DNA of 64,000 bases from Macrothele yani (GCA_039090855.1 CM077011.1:15067001-15131000); one strand, 5' to 3'; positions 1 to 12,150 are shown, counted from the stretch's first letter. Numbers and translations are program-made. Notes: generated by a model not told the origin, from the sequence alone.

Positions 1-3000
1 CTTCGAAGGTTACAAAGGAACTCAAAAGTATTCCAGAAACAGATTTCCAGGTTTGTTTCCAGCAATGGGAACAGCGTCTAGCTAAATGCATAGCTGCGGA
101 AGGGGATTACTTCGAAGGTTACAAAGGAACTCAAAAGTATTCCAGAAACAGATTTCCAGGTTTGTTTCCAGCAATGGGAACAGCGTCTAGCTAAATGCAT
201 AGCTGCGGAAGGGGATTACTTCGAAGGTTACAAAGGAACTCAAAAGTATTCCAGAAACAGATTTCCAGGTTTGTTTTCCAGCAATGGGAACAGCGTCTAG
301 CTAAATGCATAGCTGCGGAAGGGATTACTTCGAAGGTTACAAAGGAACTCAAAAGTATTCCAGAAACAGATTTCCAGGTTTGTTTCCAGCAATGGGAACA
401 GCGTCTAGCTAAATGCATAGCTGCGGAAGGGGATTACTTCGAAGGTTACAAAGGAACTCAAAAGTATTCCAGAAACAGATTTCCAGGTTTGTTTCCAGCA
501 ATGGGAACAGCGTCTAGCTAAATGCATAGCTGCGGAAGGGGATTACTTCGAAGGTTACAAAGGAACTCAAAAGTATTCCAGAAACAGATTTCCAGGTTTG
601 TTTCCAGCAATGGGAACAGCGTCTAGCTAAATGCATAGCTGCGGAAGGGGATTACTTCGAAGGTTACAAAGGAACTCAAAAGTATTCCAGAAACAGATTT
701 CCAGGTTTGTTTCAGCAATGGGAACAGCGTCTAGCTAAATGCATAGCTGCGGAAGGGGATTACTTCGAAGGTTACAAAGGAACTCAAAAGTATTCCAGAA
801 ACAGATTTCCAGGTTTGTTTCCAGCAATGGGAACAGCGTCTAGCTAAATGCATAGCTGCGGAAGGGGATTACTTCGAAGGTTACAAAGGAACTCAAAAGT
901 ATTCCAGAAACAGATTTCCAGGTTTGTTTCCAGCAATGGGAACAGCGTCTAGCTAAATGCATAGCTGCGGAAGGGGATTACTTCGAAGGTTACAAAGGAA
1001 CTCAAAAGTATTCCAGAAACAGATTTCAGGTTTGTTTCCAGCAATGGGAACAGCGTCTAGCTAAATGCATAGCTGCGGAAGGGGATTACTTCGAAGGTTA
1101 CAAAGGAACTCAAAAGTATTCCAGAAACAGATTTCCAGGTTTGTTTCCAGCAATGGGAACAGCGTCTAGCTAAATGCATAGCTGCGGAAGGGGATTACTT
1201 CGAAGGTTACAAAGGAACTCAAAAGTATTCCAGAAACAGATTTCCAGGTTTGTTTCCAGCAATGGGAACAGCGTCTAGCTAAATGCATAGCTGCGGAAGG
1301 GGATTACTTCGAAGGTTACAAAGGAACTCAAAAGTATTCCAGAAACAGATTTCCAGGTTTGTTTCCAGCAATGGGAACAGCGTCTAGCTAAATGCATAGC
1401 TGCGGAAGGGGATTACTTCGAAGGTTACAAAGGAACTCAAAAGTATTCCAGAAACAGATTTCCAGGTTTGTTTCCAGCAATGGGAACAGCGTCTAGCTAA
1501 ATGCATAGCTGCGGAAGGGGATTACTTCGAAGGTTACAAAGGAACTCAAAAGTATTCCAGAAACAGATTTCCAGGTTTGTTTCCAGCAATGGGAACAGCG
1601 TCTAGCTAAATGCATAGCTGCGGAAGGGGATTACTTCGAAGGTTACAAAGGAACTCAAAAGTATTCCAGAAACAGATTTCCAGGTTTGTTTCAGCAATGG
1701 GAACAGCGTCTAGCTAAATGCATAGCTGCGGAAGGGGATTACTTCGAAGGTTACAAAGGAACTCAAAGTATTCCAGAAACAGATTTCAGGTTTGTTTCCA
1801 GCAATGGGAACAGCGTCTAGCTAAATGCATAGCTGCGGAAGGGGATTACTTCGAAGGTTACAAAGGAACTCAAAAAGTATTCCAGAAACAGATTTCAGGT
1901 TTGTTTCCAGCAATGGGAACAGCGTCTAGCTAAATGCATAGCTGCGGAAGGGGATTACTTCGAAGGTTACAAAGGAACTCAAAAAGTATTCCAGAAACAG
2001 ATTTCCAGGTTTGTTTCCAGCAATGGGAACGGCGTCTAGCTAAATGCATAGCTGCGGAAGGGGATTACTTCGAAGGTTACAAAGGAACTCAAAAGTATTC
2101 CAGAAACAGATTTCCAGGTTTGTTTCCAGCAATGGGAACAGCGTCTAGCTAAATGCATAGCTGCGGAAGGGGATTACTTCGAAGGTTACAAAGGAACTCA
2201 AAAGTATTCCAGAAACAGATTTCCAGGTTTGTTTCCAGCAATGGGAACAGCGTCTAGCTAAATGCATAGCTGCGGAAGGGGATTACTTCGAAGGTTACAA
2301 AGGAACTCAAAAGTATTCCAGAAACAGATTTCCAGGTTTGTTTCCAGCAATGGGAACAGCGTCTAGCTAAATGCATAGCTGCGGAAGGGGATTACTTCGA
2401 AGGTTACAAAGGAACTCAAAAGTATTCCAGAAACAGATTTCCAGGTTTGTTTCCAGCAATCGCAACAGCGTCTAGCTAAATGCATAGCTGCGGAAGGGGA
2501 TTACTTCGAAGGTTACAAAGGAACTCAAAAGTATTCCAGAAACAGATTTCCAGGTTTGTTTCCAGCAATGGGAACAGCGTCTAGCTAAATGCATAGCTGC
2601 GGAAGGGGATTACTTCGAAGGTTACAAAGGAACTCAAAAGTATTCCAGAAACAGATTTCCAGGTTTTGTTTCCAGCAATGGGAACAGCGTCTAGCTAAAT
2701 GCATAGCTGCGGAAGGGGATTACTTCGAAGGTTACAAAGGAACTCAAAAGTATTCCAGAAACAGATTTCCAGGTTTGTTTCCAGCAATGGGAACAGCGTC
2801 TAGCTAAATGCATAGCTGCGGAAGGGATTACTTCGAAGGTTACAAAGGAACTCAAAAGTATTCCAGAAACAGATTTCCAGGTTTGTTTCCAGCAATGGGC
2901 AACAGCGTCTAGCTAAATGCATAGCTGCGGAAGGGGATTACTTCGAAGGTTACAAAGGAACTCAAAAGTATTCCAGAAACAGATTTCCAGGTTTGTTTCC

Positions 3001-4630
3001 AGCAATGGGAACAGCGTCTAGCTAAATGCATAGCTGCGGAAGGGGATTACTTCGAAGGTTACAAAGGAACTCAAAAGTATTCCAGAAACAGATTTCCAGG
3101 TTTGTTTCCAGCAATGGGAACAGCGTCTAGCTAAATGCATAGGCTGCGGAAGGGATTACTTCGAAGGTTACAAAGGAACTCAAAAGTATTCCAGAAACAG
3201 ATTTCCAGGTTTGTTTCCAGCAATGGGAACAGCGTCTAGCTAAATGCATAGCTGCGGAAGGGGATTACTTCGAAGGTTACAAAGGAACTCAAAAGTATTC
3301 CAGAAACAGATTTCCAGGTTTGTTTCCAGCAATGGGAACAGCGTCTAGCTAAATGCATAGCTGCGGAAGGGATTACTTCGAAGGTTACAAAGGAACTCAA
3401 AAAGTATTCCAGAAACAGATTTCCAGGTTTGTTTCCAGCAATGGGAACAGCGTTCAGCTAAATGCATAGCTGCGGAAGGGGATTACTTCGAAGGTTACAA
3501 AGGAACTCAAAAGTATTCCAGAAACAGATTTCCAGGTTTGTTTCCAGCAATGGGAACAGCGTCTAGCTAAATGCATAGCTGCGGAAGGGGATTACTTCGA
3601 AGGTTACAAAGGAACTCAAAAGTATTCCAGAAACAGATTTCCAGGTTTGTTTCAGCAATGGGAACAGCGTCTAGCTAAATGCATAGCTGCGGAAGGGGAT
3701 TACTTCGAAGGTTACAAAGGAACTCAAAAGTATTCCAGAAACAGATTTCCAGGTTTGTTTCAGCAATGGGAACAGCGTCTAGCTAAATGCATAGCTGCGG
3801 AAGGGGATTACTTCGAAGGTTACAAAGGAACTCAAAGTATTCCAGAAACAGATTTCCAGGTTTGTTTCCAGCAATCGGGAACAGCGTCTAGCTAAATGCA
3901 TAGCTGCGGAAGGGGATTACTTCGAAGGTTACAAAGGAACTCAAAAGTATTCCAGAAACAGATTTCAGGTTTGTTTCCAGCAATGGGAACAGCGTCTAGC
4001 TAAATGCATAGCTGCGGAAGGGATTACTTCGAAGGTTACAAAGGAACTCAAAAGTATTCCAGAAACAGATTTCCAGGTTTGTTTCCAGCAATGGGAACAG
4101 CGTCTAGCTAAATGCATAGCTGCGGAAGGGATTACTTCGAAGGTTACAAGGAACTCAAAAGTATTCCAGAAACAGATTTCCAGGTTTGTTTCCAGCAATG
4201 GAACAGCTAGCTAATGCAGCGTCTAAGAAGGTTACAAAGGAACTCAAAAGTATTCCAGAAACAGATTTCCAGGTTTGTTTCCAGCAATCGCAACAGCGTC
4301 TAGCTAAATGCATAGCTGCGGAAGGGGATTACTTCGAAGGTTACAAAGGAACTCAAAAGTATTCCAGAAACAGATTTCCAGGTTTGTTTCCAGCAATGGG
4401 AACAGCGTCTAGCTAAATGCATAGCTGCGGAAGGGGATTACTTCGAAGGTTACAAAGGAACTCAAAAGTATTCCAGAAACAGATTTCCAGGTTTGTTTCC
4501 AGCAATGGGAACAGCGTCTAACTAAATGCATAGCTGCGAAAGGGGATTGCTTCGAAGGTTACAAAGGAACTCAAAAGTATTCCAGAAACAGATTTCCACG
4601 TTTGTTATCCAGATGGGAACAGCGTCTAAC
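1..4630. repeat. 109-bp satellite array, about 42 copies
   Basis: A head-to-tail tandem repeat with a period of 109 bp (for example, the CTTCGAAGG motif at 1 and again at 110). The array is already running at position 1, so it starts outside the window. Copies are nearly identical, and most differences are single-base gains or losses in short runs (GGGG/GGG, AAAA/AAA/AAAAA, TTCC/TTC). A few substitutions recur in distant copies, such as CAATCGCAAC near 2458 and 4286. The last copies decay: one is rearranged at about 4196-4240 and the final two carry several substitutions. The period is not a multiple of three and the unit contains TAG/TAA, so the open frames here are chance. The array probably lies in an intron or upstream of the host gene. 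Confidence 0.97.
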
Positions 4631-4855
4631 TAAATGCCAGACCTCGTACAATCTGGCAAAAATCGCGAGGTAAGGGTAATTTTCACTTTCGCGACGATAT
4701 AGATTTTCAGAAGTAAGAAAGTATTTTTCCGAATATGGTGGTATAAAAATCTTCATACAAGTATATTGATAAATAATATTAACTGTATCAATACCTGAAT
4801 ATTTCTTTTTCTCTCCGTTCGACGTACTCTAAAATTCTTTCCTTTGTTTTAATAG
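4631..4855. other. unique AT-rich DNA upstream of the first visible exon
   Basis: No repeat or gene is recognised. The final 25 bases are pyrimidine-rich and end in TTTTAATAG, forming the splice acceptor of the next exon. Confidence 0.5.
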
Positions 4856-5100
4856 CATTCCTCTTTAGCTTATCATCATTCATCGTCCAAAGTGTTACGT
4901 CGGAGTGTTGGTATCTCCACTTCTTCTGCAACCAGTCGATCTACAACTAAGACTTTGTGCAGCCCTCGTCATTATGGAAGTCAGGAAAATATCCTCACAG
5001 CAGCAGGCTTCTGTATCGGACCTTACGAAGACATCATTAGACAAGTCAAATTCTAATGGAAAACCTGAGCTATCTATCACCGATAAAAATGAAGAGCATA
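4856..5100 (+). CDS. host gene exon 1 (first in window), with apparent one-base frameshift
   Basis: The acceptor is TTTTAATAG before 4856; a second AG at 4868 is an alternative and would make the exon phase 1. The donor is CATA|GTAAGT at 5101. From 4856 one frame is open and reads as a Ser/His-rich stretch (including SVGISTSSATSRSTTKTLCS) down to about 4990. From about 4980 to the donor a different frame is open and equally protein-like (SSQQQASVSDLTKTSLDK). That second frame leaves one base (A), which joins the next exon in frame. The switch needs one base fewer, most simply in the GGAAAA run near 4984-4990. Upstream, the second frame reads as a hydrophobic stretch unlike the rest of the protein, so I judge the first frame real. 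The cause is either a true inactivating indel or an assembly error. Confidence 0.6.
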
Positions 5101-5248
5101 GTAAGTACCATTTAGCAAATTTTAATCGGTCTACGCTGACAATAGCTTCAGCTTTAAATTTTATCCTGCTTGCTTGCTTTGGCTCTTCGAATGTAATCGA
5201 TGTGCTGAATTTACCTTCACAAACATATATTTTAGCAATTTTTCGATG

Positions 5249-6033
5249 GTAAGTGCACGGAAGTACAACAAAATTGTCATGGTGCTGACACTTAAGCAGC
5301 TCTTTATACGAAACTCTTTTGGGCACACAATTCCAACGTGAGCCTAAAAGAGTTTCGCATGAAGAGATATCACTAACGCGGAGAAATATAATTTTTATAT
5401 TTCTCCGCGTTAGTGATATCTCTAATTGGTTAATTCCAACGTGTGCCCCAAAGAGTTTCGCATGAAGAGATATCACTAACGCGGAGAAATATAAAAATTA
5501 TATTGATATCACTAACGCGGAGAAATATAAAAATTATATTTCTCCGCGTTAATGATATCTCTTCATGCGAAACTCTTCGGGGCACACGTTGGAATTAACC
5601 AATCAGAGATATCACTAACGCGGAGAAATATAAAAATTATATTTCTCCGCGTTAGTGATATCTCTTCATGCGAAACTCTTTTGGGCTCACGTTGGAATTA
5701 ACCAATCAGAGATATCACTAACGCGGAGAAATATAATTTTTATATTTCTCCGCGTTAGTGATATCTTTTCATACGAAACTCTTTTGGGCTCACGTTGGAA
5801 TTAACCAATCAAAGATATCACTAACGCAGAGAAATATAAAAACTATATTTCTCCGCGTTAGGGATATCTCTGATTGGTTAATTCCAGCGTGAGCCCAAAA
5901 GAGTTAATTATATTTCTCCGCGTTAATGATATCTCTGATTGGTTAATTCCAACGTGAGCCTAAAAGAGTTTCGTATGAAGAGCTGCTGAAGTGTCAGCAA
6001 CATGACAATTTTGTTGTACTTCCGTGCACTTAC
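5249..6033. repeat. foldback (palindromic) element with nested hairpin modules
   Basis: The outer arms are inverted copies: GTAAGTGCACGGAAGTACAA at 5249 is matched by its complement ending at 6033, and the homology continues for more than 90 bp inward. Between the arms, a module built on GATATCACTAACGCGGAGAA plus its near-perfect reverse complement recurs about six times. The modules are separated by an inverted linker that includes GATTGGTTAATTCCAACGTG. Several modules are perfect palindromes of about 54 bp. No transposase is encoded, and the open frames here follow the palindrome symmetry. The left end sits about 150 bp past the exon donor. I infer a non-autonomous foldback DNA transposon; no clear target-site duplication is visible. 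Confidence 0.85.
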
Positions 6034-6157
6034 TATCGGATTGTCAGAATTATGCCATCATTATCAAAGACCTTCCAATGCTTTCGATTCTGATTCTTTT
6101 CTAAAATTAGTGAAAGGGTAGTGCTGGCACACCATTTTAATAACTTGCATTGGCAAC

Positions 6158-7680
6158 TACACTGCTCAAAACAATTAGGGGATATCGTAATTTTGTATGA
6201 AAACTGTGAGTGCGGAAAACTTCGGTGGTTGGAATAGGAACTACAGACATATGTGAGAAGAAAAATATGGCCGAAACAAATTTAATAATTTTTGAGGAGA
6301 CAAACGTAAAAATGCGTATACATGTATATGAGCAAGTCATAAAAATTAAAATAAAGGTAATTTTTTTCCAAAAAAATTGGATTTAATAGCGGTATGATTT
6401 CCCCTGACAGAAAGCAATGTTGCACACCTGTAAGGCATGGAGTCAAACAGAGTATTAAAAAAAAATTAATCAGAGTATTAATGTGGGATTGGGGAATTCC
6501 ATTCCACTCCTGTAAAAGAGCACTCCCCAATTGATGGACTGTTTGTGGAAAGGTTAATAGAGTAATAACCCTTCTCCCCAGAACGTCCCAGACATGATCG
6601 ATGGGGTTCATGCACATCGATATGCTCGATCGAAACATGCTGGCCAGTCCATTTGGCTGATTTCCTCGTCAAACAGGAAGTCGTCCACACACGGAGCGCA
6701 ATGTGATCTGCAATTATCGCCCACGAAAATGAATTCATCCCCGATTGCTGCAGCATAAGGGACGACTAAGGGTCTGAGGATCACATCCCTATGTACAGAT
6801 GGGTTCGACCATTGATAGAGATACCTGCCCACACTATCACTCCACCTCCTCCAAATCGAACACATTCTTGCACAAATAACGGGTTGTAACGAGTTTCTCG
6901 TTCCCTCCAAATGATGAATCGCCTATTGTCAGGATGTGCAGTAAAGCGTGACTCGTCTGTGAAGAGAACATTGCTCCATTCATTTCTTCTCCAATCGGCA
7001 TGGTCTTGTGCCCAAAGTCTGCGGCCATCACGGTGGCATGCGGTTAAAGAAACACATACCATAGGTCGTCGAGCATACATACCAACACTGTGGAGTCGGT
7101 TCCGAACAGTTTGGGTCGAAACATTTGTGCCAGTAGTCGTACGGAGTTCGCGTTGCATAAGAGTGGCGTTCATACTTCGGTTTCTCCTGGCAGTCAGTGT
7201 TAAACACCGATCCTCATTACTTGATGTTGCTCTCCTACGAGCTTTCCTTAGTCTTCGCCTTACATTTCCGGTATCTGAAAACCGATTCCAAAGTCTGGAA
7301 TTCACGCTTTGAGACATTCCAATGGCTTCCGCTACTTGCGATTGGGTTTGACACGTTTCTAAGCGCCCGATAGCCCTCCAGGTTACAGATTCTGGTAAAT
7401 CACGTTGTTCGGACATCAAATTAATCAATAACACACACTCAAAGCATCTGAGTCGTTTTTATCCTGGACTAAACGGTAGCATGATACATGTCACTTTTCA
7501 CTCGCTGACAGAAACACGCCCTTTTAACGTCACACAAAACATTTTGCGTACTCAGGTGTTTGTAAATGTGCAAAAGTTTCATTCTAATCACTTTCCTTTA
7601 ATTTATCTTAGCATACAAACAGTTGATGTCAGTAGTTGATATCAAAACCACGATATCCCTTAATTGTTTTGAGCAGTGTA
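6158..7680 (-). mobile_element. Tc1-like transposon copy A, complete with TIRs
   Basis: Terminal inverted repeats of about 28 bp begin CACTGCTCAAAACAATTA at 6160 and end with the complement at 7678. TA dinucleotides flank both sides (6158-6159 and 7679-7680), the usual Tc1/mariner target duplication. The length of 1,523 bp fits a full-length Tc1-type element. The transposase lies on the minus strand and is broken. Confidence 0.92.
6470..7434 (-). pseudogene. Tc1-like transposase, frameshifted
   Basis: Reading from 7434 leftwards, an N-terminal helix-turn-helix region (TWRAIGRLETCQTQSQVAEA) is followed by a second DNA-binding segment. The first catalytic aspartate is in VLFTDESRF. After the conserved GGGGVIVWAGI the frame breaks near 6800. 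The second aspartate (FVGDNCRSH) is in another frame, and the third motif (NPIDHVWD) is in a third frame near 6600. The third position is Asp where Tc1 proteins usually have Glu (DD34E), a one-base change. The enzyme would cut and paste its own element at TA sites, but at least two frameshifts make this copy dead. Confidence 0.88.
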
Positions 7681-8880
7681 ATAATGCATTTCTCTTTACC
7701 TTTGAGTTGACTTTTTTAATATTACCAACAACAAAATGCTACAAATATTTGGAAACAAATTCCACTTTGATTGACGTTGTTGATGGAGATGGCGACGCAT
7801 ATCTGATTTCTTTAAAACAGTTTGTATTTTGTCTTAAACTTGGAACAAAGGTATAGCTAACACATTAAGTTCATTTCAGTAGGTGAAAAGATTTGTCAGA
7901 TTTTCGAACCTAACTACGAAAAAGACGAAGTTTCTTTAAAACACTTTTTATTTGTCTTGAACTTAGAACAAAGATACAAAGCTTAAATTACTTTTTACTT
8001 CTTTAAGCAGGAAACAAACATCCCTCTGATTTACGAACTTGACTAGGAACAAGTGAAATCAAAAATCAATGTGAAAACACAAATTAAATTGCAAGTTCAA
8101 AAATTGAAAGTTATGAGTGGTTTTCCTTAAGAATGCCAAAGGGCTTCAGTTCAACAAAGGGAACTTAAAGCAACCAAATGTGCTTCGAAAATAGCCATTT
8201 TGCAGCGGACTGAATAGATTTCGCAGTGTCACTATTTTAGCATGAAGATCGAGTCCTGTATATTGAGCTTAGCTACTTTTTGGTTTGTTTGGTATTGAAA
8301 ATGGAGTTTTGCTTTCTTTGGTATTGAAAATACAAAAGGGGCTCGTGCTCTTTTGCAACAGTGAAAAATATTCTTACCGAAAAATACACTCGTACAAAAG
8401 ATATGGAACACCAGGAATTAGTGTCGCAAGCATGCAAAACTTACGGGATATGTAAAATAGTAGATACGTAAACAGCGCGGTTTATAGTTTTTCTTTCAGT
8501 ATTTTTGTCGCACTCATCCGTTATTGCAAGGTATTTCCGATAAGCTATCTTTCACTTGTTTGTTGTGAAACCAAGTGACATATTGATTAATCGTGTGTGT
8601 AAACTTACTCTGAAAATCCAATCAACATCCCTTTTAAATTTTGTCCTTGGCAAAAATAGCCTGTGTGAAGGAGGCCATCTTCAACAACTCTGAGAAAGTG
8701 AAAATCTTTTGTAATATAAGCCGTTGATTCAGCAAGGCTTTTACCAAATTTTGTTCTGAACTCGCTGCACTCATGCGCAGGTTTGAGGAAAAAGCAGGAC
8801 AAGTATATGGAATGGGATTAAATGGCGGATGATAACATTTTCAGGGAAAATAGAAATAAAAATAATGCTAGAAAAGTAGC
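7681..8880. other. intronic DNA with one imperfect tandem duplication
   Basis: No coding region is recognised. A block beginning CTTTAAAACAGTTTGTATTT near 7811 recurs diverged at about 7933, an old duplication with a period near 121 bp. The phrase TTTGGTATTGAAAAT also occurs twice around 8290-8330. Nothing else stands out. Confidence 0.5.
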
Positions 8881-8884
8881 AAAT

Positions 8885-10520
8885 CCCCCATGGTGAGCAG
8901 TGCATTCGGCCACCCTTCAAAGAACATGGTTATACAAGCCTTATAGAGTGCTGAGGCTCAGACCACTAGGCTTCATCGAGATGGTGTGGCTTGTCTGAGG
9001 TGGTTGATGCAAAGTCTGAAGGTGTTGTCCTTCTAGCATGTCCCAGACATTCTCTATCGGAAAGAAATCTGGGGATTGGAAAGGCCTTTTGACGCACTGT
9101 AGACATTGCCTGGATGCATTTGCGCTATGAAGGTGGGCATTTCCTTGTTGAAACAATGCGTTACTTAACCCTGCCACGAATGGTATCGCAATGAGTCCAA
9201 GAACTTTTTCGACATACAAACGAGCCGTCAGGTTTCTTGTAATAAAAGCTAAGCTGAAGCGTCAATCACAGGAGATAGCTTCTCAAATCATAGTGCTTGC
9301 TGTTCGTTCAATGTCGGTCGCTCGATTGTTGCATTGACCACATCGGTGTTACACATGCGTCCGGACTATCTGATTGAAGGCAGAATCGTGATTCATCGCT
9401 GTGCACTACAAGATGACATTCATTCGCATGCGACATTCATCGCATTCAAGATGACATTCAATGACATGAATGATGTGAAATGATATGACATTCAATAACA
9501 TGAATGACATGACAAGACATGAAATGACATGACATTCAATGACATGAGTGACATTAAATGCATGACATTCAATGACATGAATGGCATTCAAGATGGCATT
9601 CTTCACTGTGCGCTACAAGATAACATTCATCGCATTCAAGATGACATTCAATGACATGAATGATATGAAATGATACGACATTCAATGACATGAATGACAT
9701 GACATGACATTCAATGACATGAAATGACATGACATTCAATGACATGAAATGACATGACATTCAATGACATGAGTGACATGAAACGGCATGACATGAAACG
9801 GCATGACATGAGTGACATTAAATGCATGACATTCAATGACATGAATGGCATTCAAGATGGCATTCATCGCTGTGCGCTACAAGATAACATTCATCGCATT
9901 AAATATGACATTCATGACATGACTGGCATTCAAGATTGTATTCATCGCTGTGCGCTACAATATGACATTCATTCGCATATGACATTCATCGCATTCAAGA
10001 TAACATTCAATGACATTCATGACATTAAGTGACATGGCATTCAAGATGGCATTCAATGGCATGAATGGCATGAAATGGCATGACAATTGTCGCATTCATC
10101 ACATTCAAGATGGTTTTCAATGACATGAATGACATTCAAGATGACATTCATCACTGTGCACTGCAAGATGACATTTTTCAACCCAGGTTGCTCGGAAGAA
10201 GCGCCAATCCAAGCGCTGACGAAGGTGATTTGGGTATGCGATGAAAGCATTGTACGCAAGCACACCTATCGTTGTTGGTTTGAAATGGCTTTCCGTGTAA
10301 CTGTATGACTGATTCTCGACATCGCCGCTGTTCTTATGACTGAGGGCAAGCCTTCTGGCAGGATCAAACTGTCTTCTTGTCTTGTAGTCGTTCTAGCTGG
10401 ACCCCTTCCAAACCGACAGCTGTGCACGCCTTCTCTGATACAACGTTTACAGCAACGATAGATTGTGGCATTGTAGTGGCCAACATCTAACGCAATGCGC
10501 CCAGTCAACCAGCCGATTTC
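8885..10520 (-). mobile_element. Tc1-like transposon copy B, split by an internal minisatellite
   Basis: This is a minus-strand Tc1-like relic. The N-terminal helix-turn-helix lies at 10266-10508 (GRIALDVGHYNATIYRCCKR). The first catalytic block (VVHSDESRFCLQSD) is at about 9365-9410. The C-terminal block, with FQQGNAHLH (Asp to Gly) and FFPIENVWDML, lies at 8941-9219. Between the N-terminal part and the first catalytic block sits about 760 bp of minisatellite. I could not fix the terminal inverted repeats, so the ends are approximate. The C-terminal sequence resembles copy C at 11 kb (both have QQGNA), so the two are probably one family. Confidence 0.8.
9405..10165. repeat. minisatellite inside Tc1 copy B, (CATTCAATGACATGA)-type
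   Basis: A degenerate array of short units built from ATGACATTCAATGACATGAA. It is interrupted by about five copies of a longer block, CATCGCTGTGCACTACAAGA and variants, near 9390, 9600, 9865, 9940 and 10150. The longer block is the minus-strand transposase segment immediately around the first catalytic aspartate (VHSDE). The array therefore grew from the transposase itself, with a two-level repeat structure. Confidence 0.85.
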
Positions 10521-10974
10521 ATAGAGGATATTAGAAACTTTTCAACAATTTGTGGCAATGTTACTCGGAAAGACACGTCGATCTCTTTTTCACAGATCAC
10601 CGTTCTCAAGCTTTTACCGAATGGGTTTAATAGTTGAATCGTTTGCATATCTGCACAGTAAAAGTATTTCTGCTTATTTGCATATAAGTCGCATCACAAC
10701 GTCCTGGTGCTGAACATATATATATGAGTATATTTTTTTTTGGGAGTGTATATTGAAGAAGATGCTTAACTTGCGGATAAAATGAACTGCTTTAACAGTT
10801 TCTGAAAGATTAAGAATGCTTGAATAATACACATTTTTATGACTGTGCAAATGCGCGATTCACAAGAAGCACCGCGAATCAGGTGAAAATCCTGGACAAT
10901 AGAGTTTGGAAGATGAATAAGATCTTTTTAAAGTTACACAATAGTTTTTTCACTCACAGACGGATTATATAGTG

Positions 10975-11640
10975 GTAGGCGGGGCGTTGTAAATCCCTCA
11001 TGGTTCACGCCGCTCGCAGCTGCACATCGCAAAGCGTTAAACACCGTCCTGAGGTACACACACTCCACTACTATTCAGCTCGTCTCTCAGGCCGGTTGTA
11101 GTCTTAGTTAATAGCCGATGAGTATGGATATGACGCTCAGCTACATCCCAAACATTCTCGAAGGAGAATGAATCTGGGAGCTTGCTCACAAAAGACAAAC
11201 CGTAGACATTCCCAGCACTATACAGCCTGGCATTACCTTGCTGAAATACGACACTAAGCACCTCGGTGATGAAGTGGAGATCTGTAGATCCCAGGATACC
11301 AATATCATCGCCTTAATGTCTGCGATCAAAGACCATGGGACAAACACCACAGACAACAGGGTATCGTAACTTATCGTCTGCTGCTCGGACAATGCTCCGA
11401 TTCGACGGTGTTCAGCTGGATCAGAGCTGCGTCATATACGTACGGAATATATGGGATATGTACGACACTGTCATTCGTTGTTGGAGATGGCACGACGCCA
11501 TTTCACATCCCGAGTTTTTCGAGCTCAGAACCTCCCTAGGGTTGCTCTGGTGGCCCAGTGTTTTGAAGAGCAGGCTTTTGGCCAAAAGAGTTCAGTTCTC
11601 GATCGGGATAGCTGGTGTGCCTGTTTGATAGTGCTGCTTT
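10975..11640 (-). pseudogene. Tc1-like transposon copy C, C-terminal fossil
   Basis: The minus-strand reading at 11037-11261 gives VVFQQGNARLYSAG, a decayed second catalytic block with Gly for Asp. It is followed by SFENVWDVAERHIHTH, the third catalytic Glu region. Upstream sequence to about 11640 is weakly transposase-like with stops and frame changes. No terminal repeats were identified. It is closest to copy B 2 kb away. Confidence 0.7.
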
Positions 11641-11734
11641 GTCGTTTCTGGAATCAATGTCTACAAATTAGGGACTAATGATTACTTACAACCTTGGATG
11701 CCCAGGGTATTCATTTAACCCAGAAAAAACAACA

Positions 11735-12150
11735 CACATACTGTGACGTATATTCTAAATTAACTTTCCTTTTTAGTTTCTTTCCCTATATAAATCTTGA
11801 GTTTATTCTGTCATTCTTTACTTTTAACGTAATATCTTTTCTCTCAAACGAATACGTTTGGCAACACAGTTGAGGTTGAATGCACGTGACGTATGCCTGA
11901 GTTTTGATAAGAACAAGAGATAAAAACGACGACTGATCTATTGCTTGAGAGCGTTGTAAGAGAGCAATTATTGTGAGCGTTGGGTTGTAAACTGATTATT
12001 GATAGGAGTGTTGTGATAATGTATGGTGTTTGGAAAGTTTAGTGCAATATGCTATGCTACGATGTGTTTACTACGTCCTGAAGAAAGCACCTTTTTCCGT
12101 AAGTTGACTTCTGCTGTTTACATGTTTCGTCTGGCCGTTAAGGTTTCTTT
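11735..12150 (-). repeat. unclassified interspersed repeat, copy 1
   Basis: The reverse complement of this stretch aligns by eye over about 400 bp with 57840-58235. Shared blocks include ACGGCCAGACGAAACAT, GTCCAACTTACG/GTCAACTTACG, ATCGTCTTTTTATC/GTCGTTTTTATC and AAAAGGAAAGTTAA. The two copies are clearly diverged and non-coding. The family is unknown to me. Confidence 0.65.

Noticed and set aside
1..4630. Many open frames of 60-110 codons repeating HSCGRGLLRRLQRNSK and similar
   Set aside because: They are the three frames of a 109-bp satellite, broken by stops in every unit. No start, splice or codon evidence.
1..4630. A regularly spaced repeat as a CRISPR array
   Set aside because: Units are directly adjacent and identical along their whole length, with no variable spacers. 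The sequence is clearly eukaryotic.
4895..5476. A 193-codon minus-strand open frame
   Set aside because: It overlaps the + strand exon and runs into the palindromic element. The apparent coding follows the hairpin symmetry and has no motif.
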